From Orobanche coerulescens (lineage: Eukaryota; Streptophyta; Magnoliopsida; Lamiales; Orobanchaceae): a stretch of 64,000 nt of DNA. A program made the translations under genes and the position numbers. The notes beneath the pieces are model-generated. The model was not told the DNA's origin, did not search any database, and worked only from the letters and a program-made list of their open reading frames with translations. The stretch lies in assembly GCA_033398695.1 (NCBI GenBank), contig CM065802.1, positions 144,570,096 through 144,634,095 on the forward strand, in the 5' to 3' direction. Shown here in pieces: positions 44,214 through 55,871 of the stretch. The stretch's first letter is position 1. The number at the start of each line of letters is the position of its first letter.

Positions 44214-46947
44214 TATAACGCCCCGACTTTCTAGGGTAAATAATGGGGAAAATAAATAAAAGGTAAATTTTGAGAAAAATAATTTTCTTGAGAATATAAA
44301 AATTCTCGCCTACAAAGTCGAGTCGCTACAATGTAGTGAAAATAAATACCTTTAATAAGGTAACATTTCATAATAATTACGAAGTAAAATTTGCGGGGGA
44401 AGAATAAATCATAATTTATAAATTTCAAATCTAAGTTTCCCCACATAAGTTTCAAAACAGTTGTCATAAAGAAAATAATATTAAATAAATTCTTTTTCAT
44501 ATGCTCCCTCGGCTCGCTCCTTCGTCCATCCGGATCGGTTCAACCTGCGGGATCAATAAAGGTGGGGGTGAGCTTCCTTCAGCTCGTGGAAATCTCACTG
44601 ATCACAGTAATATACAATCTCATGGAAAACATAACATGAATAAACTATATCATATCTTTCCTCAACATGAATACATACTCACAATATTACGTACAGCATG
44701 AATCGAGCACGCATAACACGAATATTGAGGTTGCGCAGGTGCCCCCGCAACAACATGAAACATACACGCAATACCACATATACATGAATCAAACACGTAT
44801 GTGAATATTGGGTTGAGCAGGTGTCCCCACACAACATGAAACATACACGCAATATCACATATGTGAATATTGGGTTGAGCAGGTGTCCCCACACAACATG
44901 ATAACCTCTTACACGAATACAGGTGAGCCTGATTTACAACGTGTATCATAATTTATAAACATGAAATGAATATCACATATGCAGTCCAATCAAAGCAATT
45001 AAAGTGATAGTGAAAATTCCCACCTGAATAAATGATGATGATGATGTCTAACTGAAATGAATGTGCTCGACTCACAGTCCTAAGCCCGTAAATTCTTGAC
45101 AAAGTCTACATATAATAATAATAATAATTAAAATCCTTATAATTTATTATTTATATAATAAATGAAAGGATACGAATATCACTATATAATAACTGAAAAT
45201 AAATTATAATTGCTAATTAATATTAACCGAAGAGTTAACATTATTAATGACAGAAATTAAAATACTTATGCATATTTTCAGATTAATAATTAATATTAAT
45301 TGAAAGCCAACATTTTAATATTTGGGTCAAAATAGGACCGGAAGTGAAGGTTTCAAATTGACTGGGGTCAAATTGTAGGAGTTGAAAAGCTGACTGGATT
45401 AGAATCGAACTAATTAAAACTGTCTGGGGTGAACTTGAAAGTTTCTGAAAATGTGAAGGGCTAAAGTGTAGAACCCTAAAATTTCGGGGGTATATATACC
45501 CCTCAAACCTAACCCTCAGCCGACACAAGTTCATTTCCTTCTACTTCCCGTCACCGCCCCACCCACTCCTCTCGGTCGGAACAAGAATTGGCAGAGAACA
45601 CAAAAACACGATTCTCTCCTCTCTTCTCCAAATTCTTCAGCTCGATTTATGTATATCAAACCTCTCTCTAAAATCTCTGCTCGGCCGATAAGAAAAATCC
45701 CTTCCTCCTTTCTCATTACAGTACCCCCCGACTCTCTCTCTCTCTCTCTCGGCCTTCTTCTCAAACCGCACAAAATACACACACACACATGCACTCGGCT
45801 ACCGGGCGACGGTGAGTTCGCGGCGCAGGTCCGACGCACGATGCGGGTCCAGGGGGTGGCTCAGGGTGGCTGAAAGTGGCTTCATTTTTGGCAAGTGTGG
45901 CGGCCTCAGTTCTCCGGTGGCGCGGTGGTTGAAGTTCTCCGCGAACGGCGTCCTCCAGTGGATAGCGGCGGAGGCGAAGGCATTTCTGTCCAAATCTCCG
46001 GCGGCATATGGTAATAGCGGACGGAACACGATCGAGGTTCGAATCGACAGTGGCGACGGCTCTCCAGGTAAGGTTTCGGGTTTAAAGGTTTCGGATATTG
46101 AGCAGTGGGTTCGGGTTTCAGTTGATTTTCGGGCTTGGCCCGATTTCATGACTCTTCTGCTCGGAAATTGAAAAGTATTAAATTTGATTTTCTGGGTTGA
46201 GGGCCGATTGAGGTTGATAATGTTTCTGTTGATTGTTTGGGTTAGAAAAATCTGAGTTCCGATTTTCAGTCGAGCTTGTTTGGAGGATGAAATCGGGTTA
46301 CAGTTGTTTTTGGTTTGATTTCTGATTCGATGATTTGTTTTGGTGTTAAGGGTTGAAGGATTGGAAAGAAAATCCAAGTGTTCGGGCTCGGCCCGGATCT
46401 GGGGTTGATGAATTTGGGCAGATTCGATAGGACATAAGAACTTGAAAAAAAAAAAGATAAGTACTATTTGATTTTAGGTGATTATTGATGGTTTAAATTT
46501 TCTTTGGTTTTAATGATTAAAATTGCATATGGGTGTGAAATTTAATACGAACATAAATATGAATGTACAGAACTTGGGATTTGAATTACCTCTGATGGGA
46601 TGAAATTTGCGGTTGGAAATCAATTTGCAGGAGACGAAAATTAGTGGATGCGCACTTGGTGGCCGAAAGTTGGACTGGAATACCTCCACCGCGGCGGCGA
46701 CTTGCAGGGGATGAAATTCCGACGGCCGATTAGAATCACTGGAAATTGGACGAGAATTTTGGTGTATTGTATTTTCTGTATTTTTTTTGTTGCTGAACGA
46801 TGAAGAATGACGGTTGGGAAGAGAACGTGTATATTCTGTGTACTGTGTATTTGTACTGCAGTAACAGTATATTTATACTGTATCAAAATTAGGGTTAGGG
46901 TTTAAGTTTTGGGCTTAATTATGATTCTGGGTCAACACAATTGGGCC

Positions 46948-47008
<61 letters not shown>

Positions 47009-47579
47009 TGATGATAAAATTAATAATAGCAGTAGTAGTAATATTAATAATGTCGATAATAATAATAATAATATCGAGAGTAATATAAATGATGATATAG
47101 AAATAATGAAGATAAAAATATTAATACTGTTAATATTAATAGTGTTCCTATTATAAATATTATTATTAATAATAATAATAATAATACCTTCAATTATCAT
47201 ACTTGGAAATGACTAATATTAAATGTTCCGAAATTAACTTGAGAAATTGACTCGGGTTCAGAATATATGAGATATCATGAAAATGTCTGATCGTATTAAA
47301 TGATATTACATGAAGTTGACTTGTACATGTAGTGAAAGTAATTGTACAACAATTACTCACTCGGTAATGAAATGAGATTAAATGAAATAAAATGCATTAT
47401 TAATATTATTAGTAGTAAATGACTACTAGAATGTAATTGACAAAAATGACTCGGGCTAGGACTTGTGATACGTCGAAATAAATATTCATGATTCTTTAAA
47501 TTGAATTAAATAACATGAAATACATTATAATATTTTTATAAAATAATAATATTGCATTATAAAAATGGCGGGTATTACA
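44214..47579 (-). repeat. Element C 5' LTR
   Basis: 3366 bp, homologous to 35570-38755 throughout. The terminal CA of the minus strand is changed: the + strand begins TATAACGCC where the other LTR has TGTAACGCC. It has an AAT microsatellite (46951-47005), a minus-strand TATA (46868-46877), and a plus-strand TATATATA with leader (45491-46070). Confidence 0.9.
45491..46075 (+). promoter_or_regulatory. Antisense gene-like promoter and leader in C 5' LTR
   Basis: Same arrangement as 36838-37420: palindromic TATATATA, CT-rich leader, ATG at 45841 within a GC-rich open stretch, and consensus donor CCAG|GTAAGG near 46066. From this LTR such a transcript would leave the element toward 47580. Confidence 0.4.
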
Positions 47580-47584
47580 ATTAA

Positions 47585-48301
47585 ACTCAGATTGTAGTGC
47601 TAGTTTCAAGTTGCTATTTTGGTATTTCCCTATTTTGAGTGATAGAGCAAGGTTGAAGCATTTCAAAGGCATTAACGTTGATGCAATATTATGGAAATGA
47701 TGGCCATAGGCGCATTTAAACGTGTTAAAATGCAGCGGAGTGTTTGATTTATATCTCGATTAATGATCCTTTCGGTAACTCCGACTTGGTAGACTTGCAG
47801 AAAAAGTAGGAATATCGGTAGAATTAAGGCTGTTTAAAAACCACTGATTCTGTTTGAACTTTTAAAGTATAAACAAATATCAAGGACGATGCGCCTAGTC
47901 GTGATCAAAAGTTTTTTGACAAAATCTACCATTGAGTGAAATTAACCAAGCAATTCTTACTGAGCAATTGTTTTGTAATAAATCAAACCAAACATGCTAT
48001 TTGAGGGAAAAACAAAATTTAGTTTTTGCACAATCACAGCAATTAATAGAATTTTATTCATCGCGGCCATCTTTATTACATGCATAGGAAATCCCAAAGT
48101 AGTTCTCAAACGAAAACTAGAAACAAGACAAAACATAAACCAAAACGTAAAAATTAGTCAAGCTATGATGATCTAGTCAAAGTAAGCAGCATTGAAATGC
48201 TGATCTTTGTCCGCAATGGTAAGAGGAGTGATCTCACATGGTTCATCTTCATATTCTCAATATATTCCTCCATGTCATTCGACTCTTGAGTAAAGTACTG
48301 T
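47585..48301 (-). other. Copia segment between gag and protease, not recognised
   Basis: AT-rich, about 720 bp, located where the copia gag-protease junction should be. I see no convincing coding similarity except that the gag zinc-knuckle region may extend to about 48250. It could be decayed copia or an older insertion. Confidence 0.4.
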
Positions 48302-49169
48302 TTACACTGCTTGTAGTGGGCTTGGATGCTTTTTGGCGCCTTGCAATTGCGGTAAATATGGTTCTTTGAACCGAAAGTATAGCAATTCCGGGTTTCTTTG
48401 AAGTGGGTCCATTCCCGGTGGCAAGAGGTGGTCCATGTGGTTTGGCTCCACTAGGACCGATGGCCGAGCCATCTTGCCTTTTTCCTTACTTGCTCGAGTC
48501 ATGCACCAGTGGTACTTGCAAAACCTGAGCAGCATTACCTTTTCTATTTTGTCGTGGTGCCTTCTTCGTACCAGCTGAGCGCGTATTGCTGTTGATAATG
48601 ATCTTATGATGCCTTTCTTTTTTCGCGAGGTGGGAGATAAGGTCGCTAAATTTTTTAATTCTCCCTTCCTCATAGGCAACGCGCAGCGATAAGCAATCAC
48701 GCTTGCTCCCACTGAAAATGTGTTAAGAGTCTTTTCGATCAAATCTTAATCAGACTTCTTGACACCACAAAAACCAAGATTAGCGCGAAGATTGAAGATG
48801 GCTTGATTATAGGCCTCCACATTTGAATAATCCAAGAACTGGACTTGATCCTATTAAAGTTGCAATTCGGGGAAGCGCTGATCATGCATATTATTAAAAT
48901 GTTGTTCAAGTGTATCCCATAGTTCTTTGAGAGTTTGCAAATTCATATAATACTTTTTCAACAATGGATGTACATGTCAAGTACATCAGTGCATTAGCCT
49001 TGGTTTTCTCACTCGGTTCTTGAGCAGAAGGCTCATTATAGAAAAAGATGGTGGTAGTAAATATCTTATCGACGAGCGCCAAGCGAACTTCTGAAACCCA
49101 CCTATGGGACTCCTTACCAGTGTGGTCAAGGATTTTGAACTCCAAGTGATTATTAGAGCTTTGTGCCAT
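48302..49169 (-). pseudogene. Copia gag remnant
   Basis: It starts at 49169 with MAQSSNNHLEFKILDHTGK, matching the N-terminal copia gag domain (LEFxxLDxTGKxxxxWV). An open stretch to 48906 includes EKTKANALMYLTCTSIVEK. It continues with stops through about 48900-48750, then 48742-48302 (MIEKTLNTFSVGASVIAYRC). The zinc knuckle near 48350 is in a third frame and reads CYTFGSKNHIYRNC, with the second cysteine replaced by phenylalanine. At least two frame changes. It is collinear with the protease piece at 35301 beyond element C. Confidence 0.75.
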
Positions 49170-49851
49170 CTACAAGATATAAACAAGAGGAATTTAGTCT
49201 TGTTGGATTTCCAGTGACAATGTAAATGGTCGCAATCGATGCTTTAAAAGCGTGTAATATAATCGTTATTCGATTTGTTGTTAGTAAAGTTGACAAAAAC
49301 GGTGATATCAAATCGCACCCGGATACATGGTGTATGCAACAACCACAAGTATCAACTTTCAACAATTCCGTGATTCTCCCAGGACCGTCACATAGTTCTC
49401 TTCGACATGCAGAGATACCGACTTCTCTCGCGATCTCATCCGCCGCAAGGTAGCATGGGAGATAAAGAATCTAGTAACCCATGTCCCCAAAAAAAATCTC
49501 GAAAAGAGAGAATTGAAATAGACACAAGTTTAGATAATTACCTCGATTACAAAATTAGGCACGTGATATGGAGCAATAGGTGGTGTGTTCTGATCTATCG
49601 ATTGGTATTCTATGCGACGACTTGAAACTGGGGGTGCAATTTTGGCGGGTGCGAAAAGTCACAAATTAGATTGGTGTTCGGATCTTTAAACCAAAATTTT
49701 GAACCGGGTCAGACCGGTTTGGCTGGATTGGGTCGCGACTTCAGGCAGCGGGTGACTGGACTGGAGCTGGACGGACCGGACGGCGATAGGCGGCCGTCGG
49801 CGCGGGCGACCTGGGCTGAATCAGGTCAGGCTGTATGGCGGGAGGCGGAGC
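49170..49851 (-). other. Copia leader, interrupted by element D
   Basis: Untranslated region upstream of the copia gag. Near D it is GC-rich, with GGCGGGAGGCGGAGC at 49837-49851, repeated beyond D at 57993-58008. The missing 28 bases of leader are at 57980-58009. No normal TGGTATCAGAGC primer site is visible beside the LTR remnant. Confidence 0.5.
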
Positions 49852-50109
49852 TGTAATATCCGCAATTTCAAATTTCGGTAATTTTCTTTTTCGGAGGAAG
49901 TTCATTTTGACAATTCTATCATGACCATTTCATCATTCCGAGAATGATTAATTGTGCACTTTTTGTCATCCGAGTTCGTTTCGGTGTCGTTTTGTTGAGT
50001 TCCGTGTCCTTAATCGACTTTTTCACATGGGAGTTCGACTTTGTTAGATCACCATTAATTTTTGGTAACTCCAAAAATTCTGAATCTTTGCAATATTATA
50101 GAGCATCGA

Positions 50110-50171
50110 GTTAGCTTTCCAATGGTTCGAACGGTGAGTCAATCGGAGTCCGGACGAGAGAGTTATGATCG
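50110..50171 (+). promoter_or_regulatory. Conserved LTR box (D 5' LTR)
   Basis: GTTAGCTTTCCAATGGTTCG, GAGTCAATCGGAGTCCGG and GAGAGTTATGATCG. It matches G1 (13298-13355) and B (31771-31832). The second copy is at 56166-56227. Confidence 0.65.
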
Positions 50172-50204
50172 TTTTAGCTCACCCGCTCGTTATTGGCCGA
50201 TCAC

Positions 50205-50508
50205 TGCCGGCCGAACTCGGCCGTGTCGTCCGACATGGCCCGTGCCGTACTCGTCCGGATAAGCCGGAAGTCTCTGCCTCAGGACCCGACCGTGTCGTCT
50301 GGCACGGCCGAGCCGAACTCTTCCGGATAAGCCGGAGCGGCGCTAGAGGCCGGCCGTGTTCCAGGACACGGTCGAGTCAATGCCGAGCGCCGCGGACAGG
50401 TCACTATCGGTAGGCCCCTCAGCGGCGCGACCGTGTCTATCAGGACACGGTCGAGTCCCTGCCGGCCAGCTGCGCGCCACGACCGTGTCAGGCGGACACG
50501 GTCGAGTC
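50205..50508 (+). promoter_or_regulatory. GACCGTGTC hairpin array (D 5' LTR)
   Basis: Repeated hairpins: for example CGACCGTGTC and GACACGGTCG (about 50429-50454, 10-bp perfect stem, 6-base loop), again at about 50480-50504 with a 5-base loop, and imperfect ones at about 50287 and 50355. It ends 9 bp before the TATA. The 3' LTR has the same array at 56260-56562, with small indels. Confidence 0.6.
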
Positions 50509-50516
50509 TGTCAGCC

Positions 50517-50525
50517 TATTTAAGG
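50517..50525 (+). promoter_or_regulatory. TATA box of D 5' LTR
   Basis: TATTTAAGG, just downstream of the hairpin array and followed by a CT-rich leader (50535-50575). Confidence 0.5.
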
Positions 50526-51923
50526 CCCTACAGACGTTTTTCTTGCCATTTTTCACCTTCTTCTTCTCCTCTTCCGCAGCTGGGCGTGTTCTAAACTTGA
50601 AGCCATGTTGTTTAACAACATATCCATGGAGTTCTTGAGGTTATATCATCGATAATCCGTCCGATATCATCCCTTGATCCAGCGAATCAAGGTTAGATCT
50701 TTAGAACCCTACTTTTGGTAAAATTGGGGGTTTTCGTGTTTTTGTCCGATTCGTTCCGTTTTGTTGATTAATTCATGATGAATATGATTAATCTTGTTAG
50801 TATTCTTAGTTTCCCTACGGATTCATGGTATATTTCATGATTTTTACGGAATCGAGAGGGTTTGGTTGTGGTCCGCCCTCGTTGTTGTTTATATACGAAT
50901 ATACATGAATCGTAGGCGGGTTTTGGTGTATTCCAATTCCGTATTCATTTAGAAATGGTTGTGATTGTATTCTTGAATCGTTAGGTTCGGTCTCGTTGGT
51001 TCCTAGCGTTCGTCGGTGACTTTCCTTTAGTTCGTTGCGTAAATCAATAATTCAAGGCAAGTATTTTTGGAAACCTTTAAGCTTAACATGAAATGGTGAT
51101 GTATATTACTTGTGTGTAACTCACCTTGTGTTGGCCCGACGGGGTCAAGGAGGGAAATCTATCTGCCGCCTGGATTTCACGAGTTTCGTACCGCTAGCCA
51201 ACTCGGTAGGGTCCTTGTGAGGCCTCGAGTGAGAATGTATCTGCCGCCTGTTCTCACGGCATAGCGTGTGCGTGGTTTTGTTTTTACGTAATTGTAGCCA
51301 ACTCGGTAGGGTCCCTGCGAGGCCTCGAGTGAGAATGTATCCGCCGCCCTGTTCTCAAGGCTAATTGTGGTGTATATTTTCCGGAAAAGACATGTCTTAT
51401 TTTGGTTTTCGAAATGATATTGGTGCATGTACTATGAAATGTGTAAGCGATTGGTTTGCCTTGAATACTTGTACTAGCGTAATTGCTAACCCCTCCGGGG
51501 ACCCGTTGTCGGGAAATTCTTGTTATGGATTTGAGGTTATGTTCGGCCAGACGAGCGGGCGCTGGGATGGTACGAGGATGTCGGCCAAGGTTGTTGACAT
51601 GTGCAATCGAGTCTTGTTATTTCTTCTGTCTCTTTTGATGTGGATGTTTTCCAAATTGTAAACTTATAGATTGTACTCGCGAGTACTTAGGCTTTTTCCT
51701 TTGATTGTGATTGGTCTTCGTTGGAGTTACTGTATTTGTCGGTTGATGTTATTTATGCCGGTTGTACCGGACGTGTTGTTTTATGTTCTTATTGTTAACA
51801 ATTGTTTCCTTGCTAACCGAGGCGGTTAGTCGAGTGGTGTTTTCTTGTGTTAGCCTGGTGGGTCCCATGTAGGGGTTCACGGCGCTGTAATTCTCCTCGA
51901 ATATCTTGGGGGTGTTACAGAAA

Positions 51924-51935
51924 TGGTATCAGAGC
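51924..51935 (+). promoter_or_regulatory. Primer-binding site of element D
   Basis: TGGTATCAGAGC, a 12-base match to initiator tRNA-Met, four bases after the LTR end. Confidence 0.88.
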
Positions 51936-52075
51936 TCTAGGTTTATGGATACCTAGGCTTGTTGGTTATTTGGGTCTAGTTGTGTTTTGTTTTGCACATT
52001 GTCACACCGTTGCCGGCATCTCAGTACATCCAGTGCTCGTAAGTTTTCCTTACTCGATTCTCTTCTTTTCTCGTA

Positions 52076-52321
52076 TTGAAATTCCACTTCTTGAGCAGTG
52101 ATTGCCTCTCTCGTACTTATCGTCGAGTTGTTTTTTTCGATCCATCCGGTTCGTGCACTTTTGATTCTAGTATTGCGCAGTTCTTTATCTCTCTGGAGTA
52201 TGTGCGTCGTTCTAGGCTTGACCGTTTGTCGTTTTGCGAGCCTTCCATCGCTAAACTTCCTAGCATTGGTGGGATCGTTGGTGATCGAAAGATCCAAATT
52301 TTGCTCCGTGGTACGTTGTGA
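52076..52321 (+). pseudogene. Degraded gypsy protease in D interior
   Basis: The frame reads FDSSIAQFFISLEYVRR, then LSFCEPSIAKLP and GGIVGDRKIQI, parallel to the G1 protease (FDSGATHSFISLSCVRR and GERIVGDREI). The catalytic D-S-G is changed to D-S-S and the stop follows at 52319. Primer site, this fragment and the polypurine tract show that D derives from an element with a normal gag-pol. Gag and everything after the protease are gone. Confidence 0.65.
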
Positions 52322-52979
52322 GAGGGCTTGACTCTCTAGTCTTTTGTTGTATGATGGAATTTGTGTTTGGTAATTGCGATATACTAAATGTATGTTGAGC
52401 CGAATGTACTGATGGGTTGGACACCGAAGGGTGCAGTATGATGTAGAAGTTTTGAACATTGATATGTTCCGGTATAGGTATTGATGGCAGAGTTTGTTGA
52501 GAAACTCACATAGCTGGTTTCGACATACGTCCAAATCGGTGATCTTTGGTTACGCTGTTAAACTTGAAGAGATAGTTTGACATATGATTGGAATTAGTAT
52601 TCCCGAGTTGCGCTTTTTGAACTGGTGATTTTTGAATGTCGTATATGAGTGTGTCCGGGAATTGTTGGTACTTGGCTAATTATTATTATTTACAACCAAT
52701 GTGTTTCTATTAATAATAATACATGCGGCGTGCATGCTTGAAAATTTCTTAGACTTGATCGTATTGTGGGTTTTTGAAAAGTGACATGAATTTGGGCGAG
52801 CCAGCCTTGTATTTTCAAATAAAACCTTGTGTCGGTATTTAAAGGTCGTGTATAAAAGTGTTTAGGACATTTTATAAAATGCTACCACTGTTAAGCCCTT
52901 GTCGTGTTTAAAAGGGTCTTGAAAACGATTTTTAACTTATCGGTTTTATTTTCGAATAACTAGAGTATACGATTTTAAA
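52322..52979 (+). other. Unassigned part of D interior
   Basis: No coding sequence was recognised. AT-rich with short ORFs only. Confidence 0.5.
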
Positions 52980-53285
52980 ATCAGATTAGCCTGGGAAAAC
53001 CTAGGATGTCGAGCCAAGTTGTGTTGGTTGAGTTTTGTCTCGTCGGATTTTGTCTGACTTAGTCGCATCGCGACGCGTCGTTTGAGATCATTGGTCGTGA
53101 TTAGTATCAAAGGGCGGTCGTCACTTACGTGCGACCTATGGATGTAAAACTCCCTTCCTTGTGTTGTGCCTCGTGTGACACGAGTTATTTGTATGATTAG
53201 TCGATTGAATGATGGAATCCTTCTATGGATTTTGATTTCACGATATGTGTTTATTAGACTCTCGTATTTGGTTTATACGAGGAGT
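52980..53285 (+). repeat. Segment homologous to element A interior (part 1)
   Basis: Aligns with the minus strand of 26100-26440: shared CGACGCGTCGTTTGAG, GTGTGACACGAG, TGGATTTTGATTTCACGATA and TATACGAGGAGTGTCGTCAC. Confidence 0.8.
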
Positions 53286-54145
53286 GTCGTCACTACTGAT
53301 GTATTTTCGTACCGTATTTTATCCGCTGCGTGAGTTCTTTCAAACGGCTTTCGGTATTTTGCAAACTGAGTTTTATTTCGTAAAACCGATTCCTTGAATC
53401 AAGTTTTGGCATTTTGGCCTTGAATATTTCATGATGGTTTGACAAATGAGTTTGTGAGTTTTGGAAAATATCACCGTCATTGGTCTTTTTAGCATTTTCG
53501 AATGAGATGGGAAATCATGCTTAGCCTGGTAAATCCTTGTGAGAAGGGTTTACGGCATGTAATTTTTATGATATGTTCTGTTGTTGTCTCTGTGAATTGT
53601 TAGCGCACGCTACGCTTTACGGCTTACGCGCGCGAGAGTACGTTGGTAGCACGCTAAAGGGAGAATAGCGCACGCTACACGGTAGTTGAGCGGTCCAGAA
53701 CTCTTGGGTAGGTCTGAAGTTCTCGTTAGCGCACGCTAACACTTGGGATTAGCGCACGCTAACAGTGTATTTTTGGTCAGGAGTTTCGTTTGGTGCCGTG
53801 ATAGCGCACGCTAACCTTAATGATTAGCGCACGCTAATTGTGTCCAGTATAAATACCGGACACCAGTCTAGAAGTTGCATTTTTCTTCATTTTTCTTCTT
53901 TCTCCATGAGATTGAGACGTAGCGACTAGGTTTCGCATTGGGGGCTGTTTTTGTTCTTCCATCCAAAGGTGTTTTGGAGTATCCTAGATGATTTTTAACA
54001 TCATCTAATCCATTGTTCTTCGCTGAATCCAGGCAATTTTTCTTGAATCCCTAGAGTTGACTTTTTGGAGTTTTGTTCTTGATGTCGTTTTCCATCCGGT
54101 TTTGATAAACCGATCGTTGTTTTAACGATGTTGTTAAGCATATCC
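53286..54145 (+). repeat. LTR-derived insert in D interior
   Basis: It separates two A-like segments that are nearly continuous in A. Part 53290-53570 is like the 3' end of the B LTR (CTTAGCCTGGTAAATCC, GAGAAGGGTTTACGGC). Part 53606-53840 is a palindrome array of the G1 5' LTR type with a TATA (53848-53857), followed by leader-like sequence to about 54145. It replaces about 250 bp of A-like sequence. No clean target duplication was identified. Confidence 0.6.
53606..53840 (+). promoter_or_regulatory. TTAGCGCACGCTAA palindrome array (D interior)
   Basis: Several exact copies of TTAGCGCACGCTAA (about 53726, 53751, 53823) plus shorter variants, ending just before TATAAATACC at 53848-53857. This is the best-preserved set of this motif in the window. 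Confidence 0.6.
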
Positions 54146-55871
54146 TAGGGATTGTATATCACTGTCTTGATTGTGAACGATTTAATGAGTGTGCTATGAT
54201 GTGTTTAAGTGAATATTGACAAGTGTGAATTCTGGGCATTTTGGCCTATTGTATTTCTGAAAAACCTTGAGTATCTTAGAAAATAAATTTCGAGACGTAC
54301 TTTTAAAATGAATTATTTTCTCGTAGTACATACAAGGTGCCACAACACGTTTCAAAATTCTTCTACCTCGAGGACCAAAATGCTTTGAGATATTTTCAAT
54401 GTTTTAGAAACACTTTTATTTAGACCCGAGGGTCGAATATTCTAAAAGTTTTCACTAAGAGAAAGTGTCCTCATTTTTATCAAATGCGAAATGGTTCTCC
54501 AAAGTCTCGATAACGATGTTTCACGTTTGTACTTTTTGAAAGATGATACTCAAGATCAACCGGTGTTCTAAATTATTTTCAAAATGAGGTTTTCGTTTTT
54601 AAAACCTATCCATTCCCGTTTGAGGGATGGGTATATATGTATGATGTTCGCGTTGTCGTTATGATGTTTGCTCCCGAGTATGATCAGATTGGTGGCATGA
54701 ACGTCGAGGCGTTGCCACGCATTTGTTGTGAGAGGTGGGATGTTAGTGTCGAATGTTGCCGCCTCGTAGTGATTTCTACGTTGTCGCGCATGTGCGAGCT
54801 GTTAGAGCTTGGTTTGGTATGACCGTGTGCATCGGTGATCGTTCCGTTATGTGTCGGTAGCTTAATGTCTTGTTACCTTGCTCCTGTTTTTGTGAATTTC
54901 GTGGATGAGGTCGGGGATACTACCCATACTATTTTGACTTCTGTATTTTCTCTTTCTCCAGTCTATCGATTCGCTCGTGTTCGTTGATCTTATGCGAACT
55001 TGTTTTGTATTTCGGGTTCATCATTGAGCAGTGTGATCTTGTTTTGGGTCGATCTGGTTATCGCTGTGACTTTTCCGAGTTCGGTTCGATTCTTGTGAAC
55101 CTTGTTCGGAAGTAACATCTTTTGGTTCTACTAGTTCTTTTATTCGAAGTGGATCGGATTTGGAACTTCTGTATTTTCGACTCTGTCGAATCGTTTATGT
55201 TCGTTGACATTTCTGAACTTTCCCTATCCCTTGCTTTTGTTGATCGAACGAGTGTGGTATTGTTTTGGAATAACTCGTTTGTCACTGTGACTTTTCAATC
55301 GCTATTCCCTATCCTGTGGATCTTATGGGAATGCATTCCTTGTAGTTCTCACCAGATCATCCTGGGAGTTGTTGTTTGAGTTTTATTATCCTTCGTGTTT
55401 CGGACATGATTGTTCGATTTTTGTTGTCTCGATCGTTTGCTTGTTCAGTTTTTGTTCTCGTTTTGTGATCGTTGAGCATTCAGGCTCCTTCCTAATTCCC
55501 TTAAGTTTGAGAAATTAGTCTCGTTTTCGATCTTCCAACCCTTGGGCGGTGGAATTCAGTATTAGTTCAGCGATTGGCTCGCATTTCGATTGATGTACCG
55601 TTGAGTTGGTCAATCATACTGACTTTCGTTCGTTGTGTTTTGTGATTGTCGGATAATTGAATTGGCTATATTATCCGTTTGATGACGCTTGTCATTTGTT
55701 GGTTTTATTGTATCCCTAACGGCGACATTGTGTTGGTCGTCGTGGAGCGTTTTTCACGCCGTATATTCCTTTGCGTTGATTGTAACATTTCGCCGTTGGG
55801 CGTTAGTTACGCATTCTTGTGTATCTTGTTGAGTTTTTCCTGGCGGAATATTTCTTCCCCCTACTTGTTTT
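54146..55871 (+). repeat. Segment homologous to element A interior (part 2)
   Basis: Aligns with the minus strand of 24694-25920: shared GGGCATT, CTTGAGTATCTTAGAAAA, AAAACCTATCCATTCCCG and CATTTGTTGTG. Only short ORFs. Confidence 0.75.

Larger units (their letters stand above)
35570..47579 (-). mobile_element. Element C: near-complete gypsy chromovirus (Tekay-like)
   Basis: LTRs 35570-38755 and 44214-47579 are flanked by the perfect duplication ATTAA (35565-35569, 47580-47584). On the minus strand: primer site, an extra acidic ORF, gag, protease, RT, RNase H, integrase, chromodomain, polypurine region. Gag has two frameshifts and pol two TGA stops, so this copy is not autonomous now, but the pol frame is open for 1119 codons. 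It is the only element here with nearly full enzymatic content. Confidence 0.92.
49852..51919 (+). repeat. Element D 5' LTR
   Basis: Starts TGTAATATCCGC, ends GGGGGTGTTACA. In order: conserved box (50110-50171), hairpin array (50205-50508), TATA (50517-50525), donor-like CAAG|GTTAG (50690), CAAG|GCAAGTAT (51057), a tandem pair with CCAACTCGGTAGGGTCC (51188 and 51298), and an acceptor-like GAG (51535). Confidence 0.9.
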
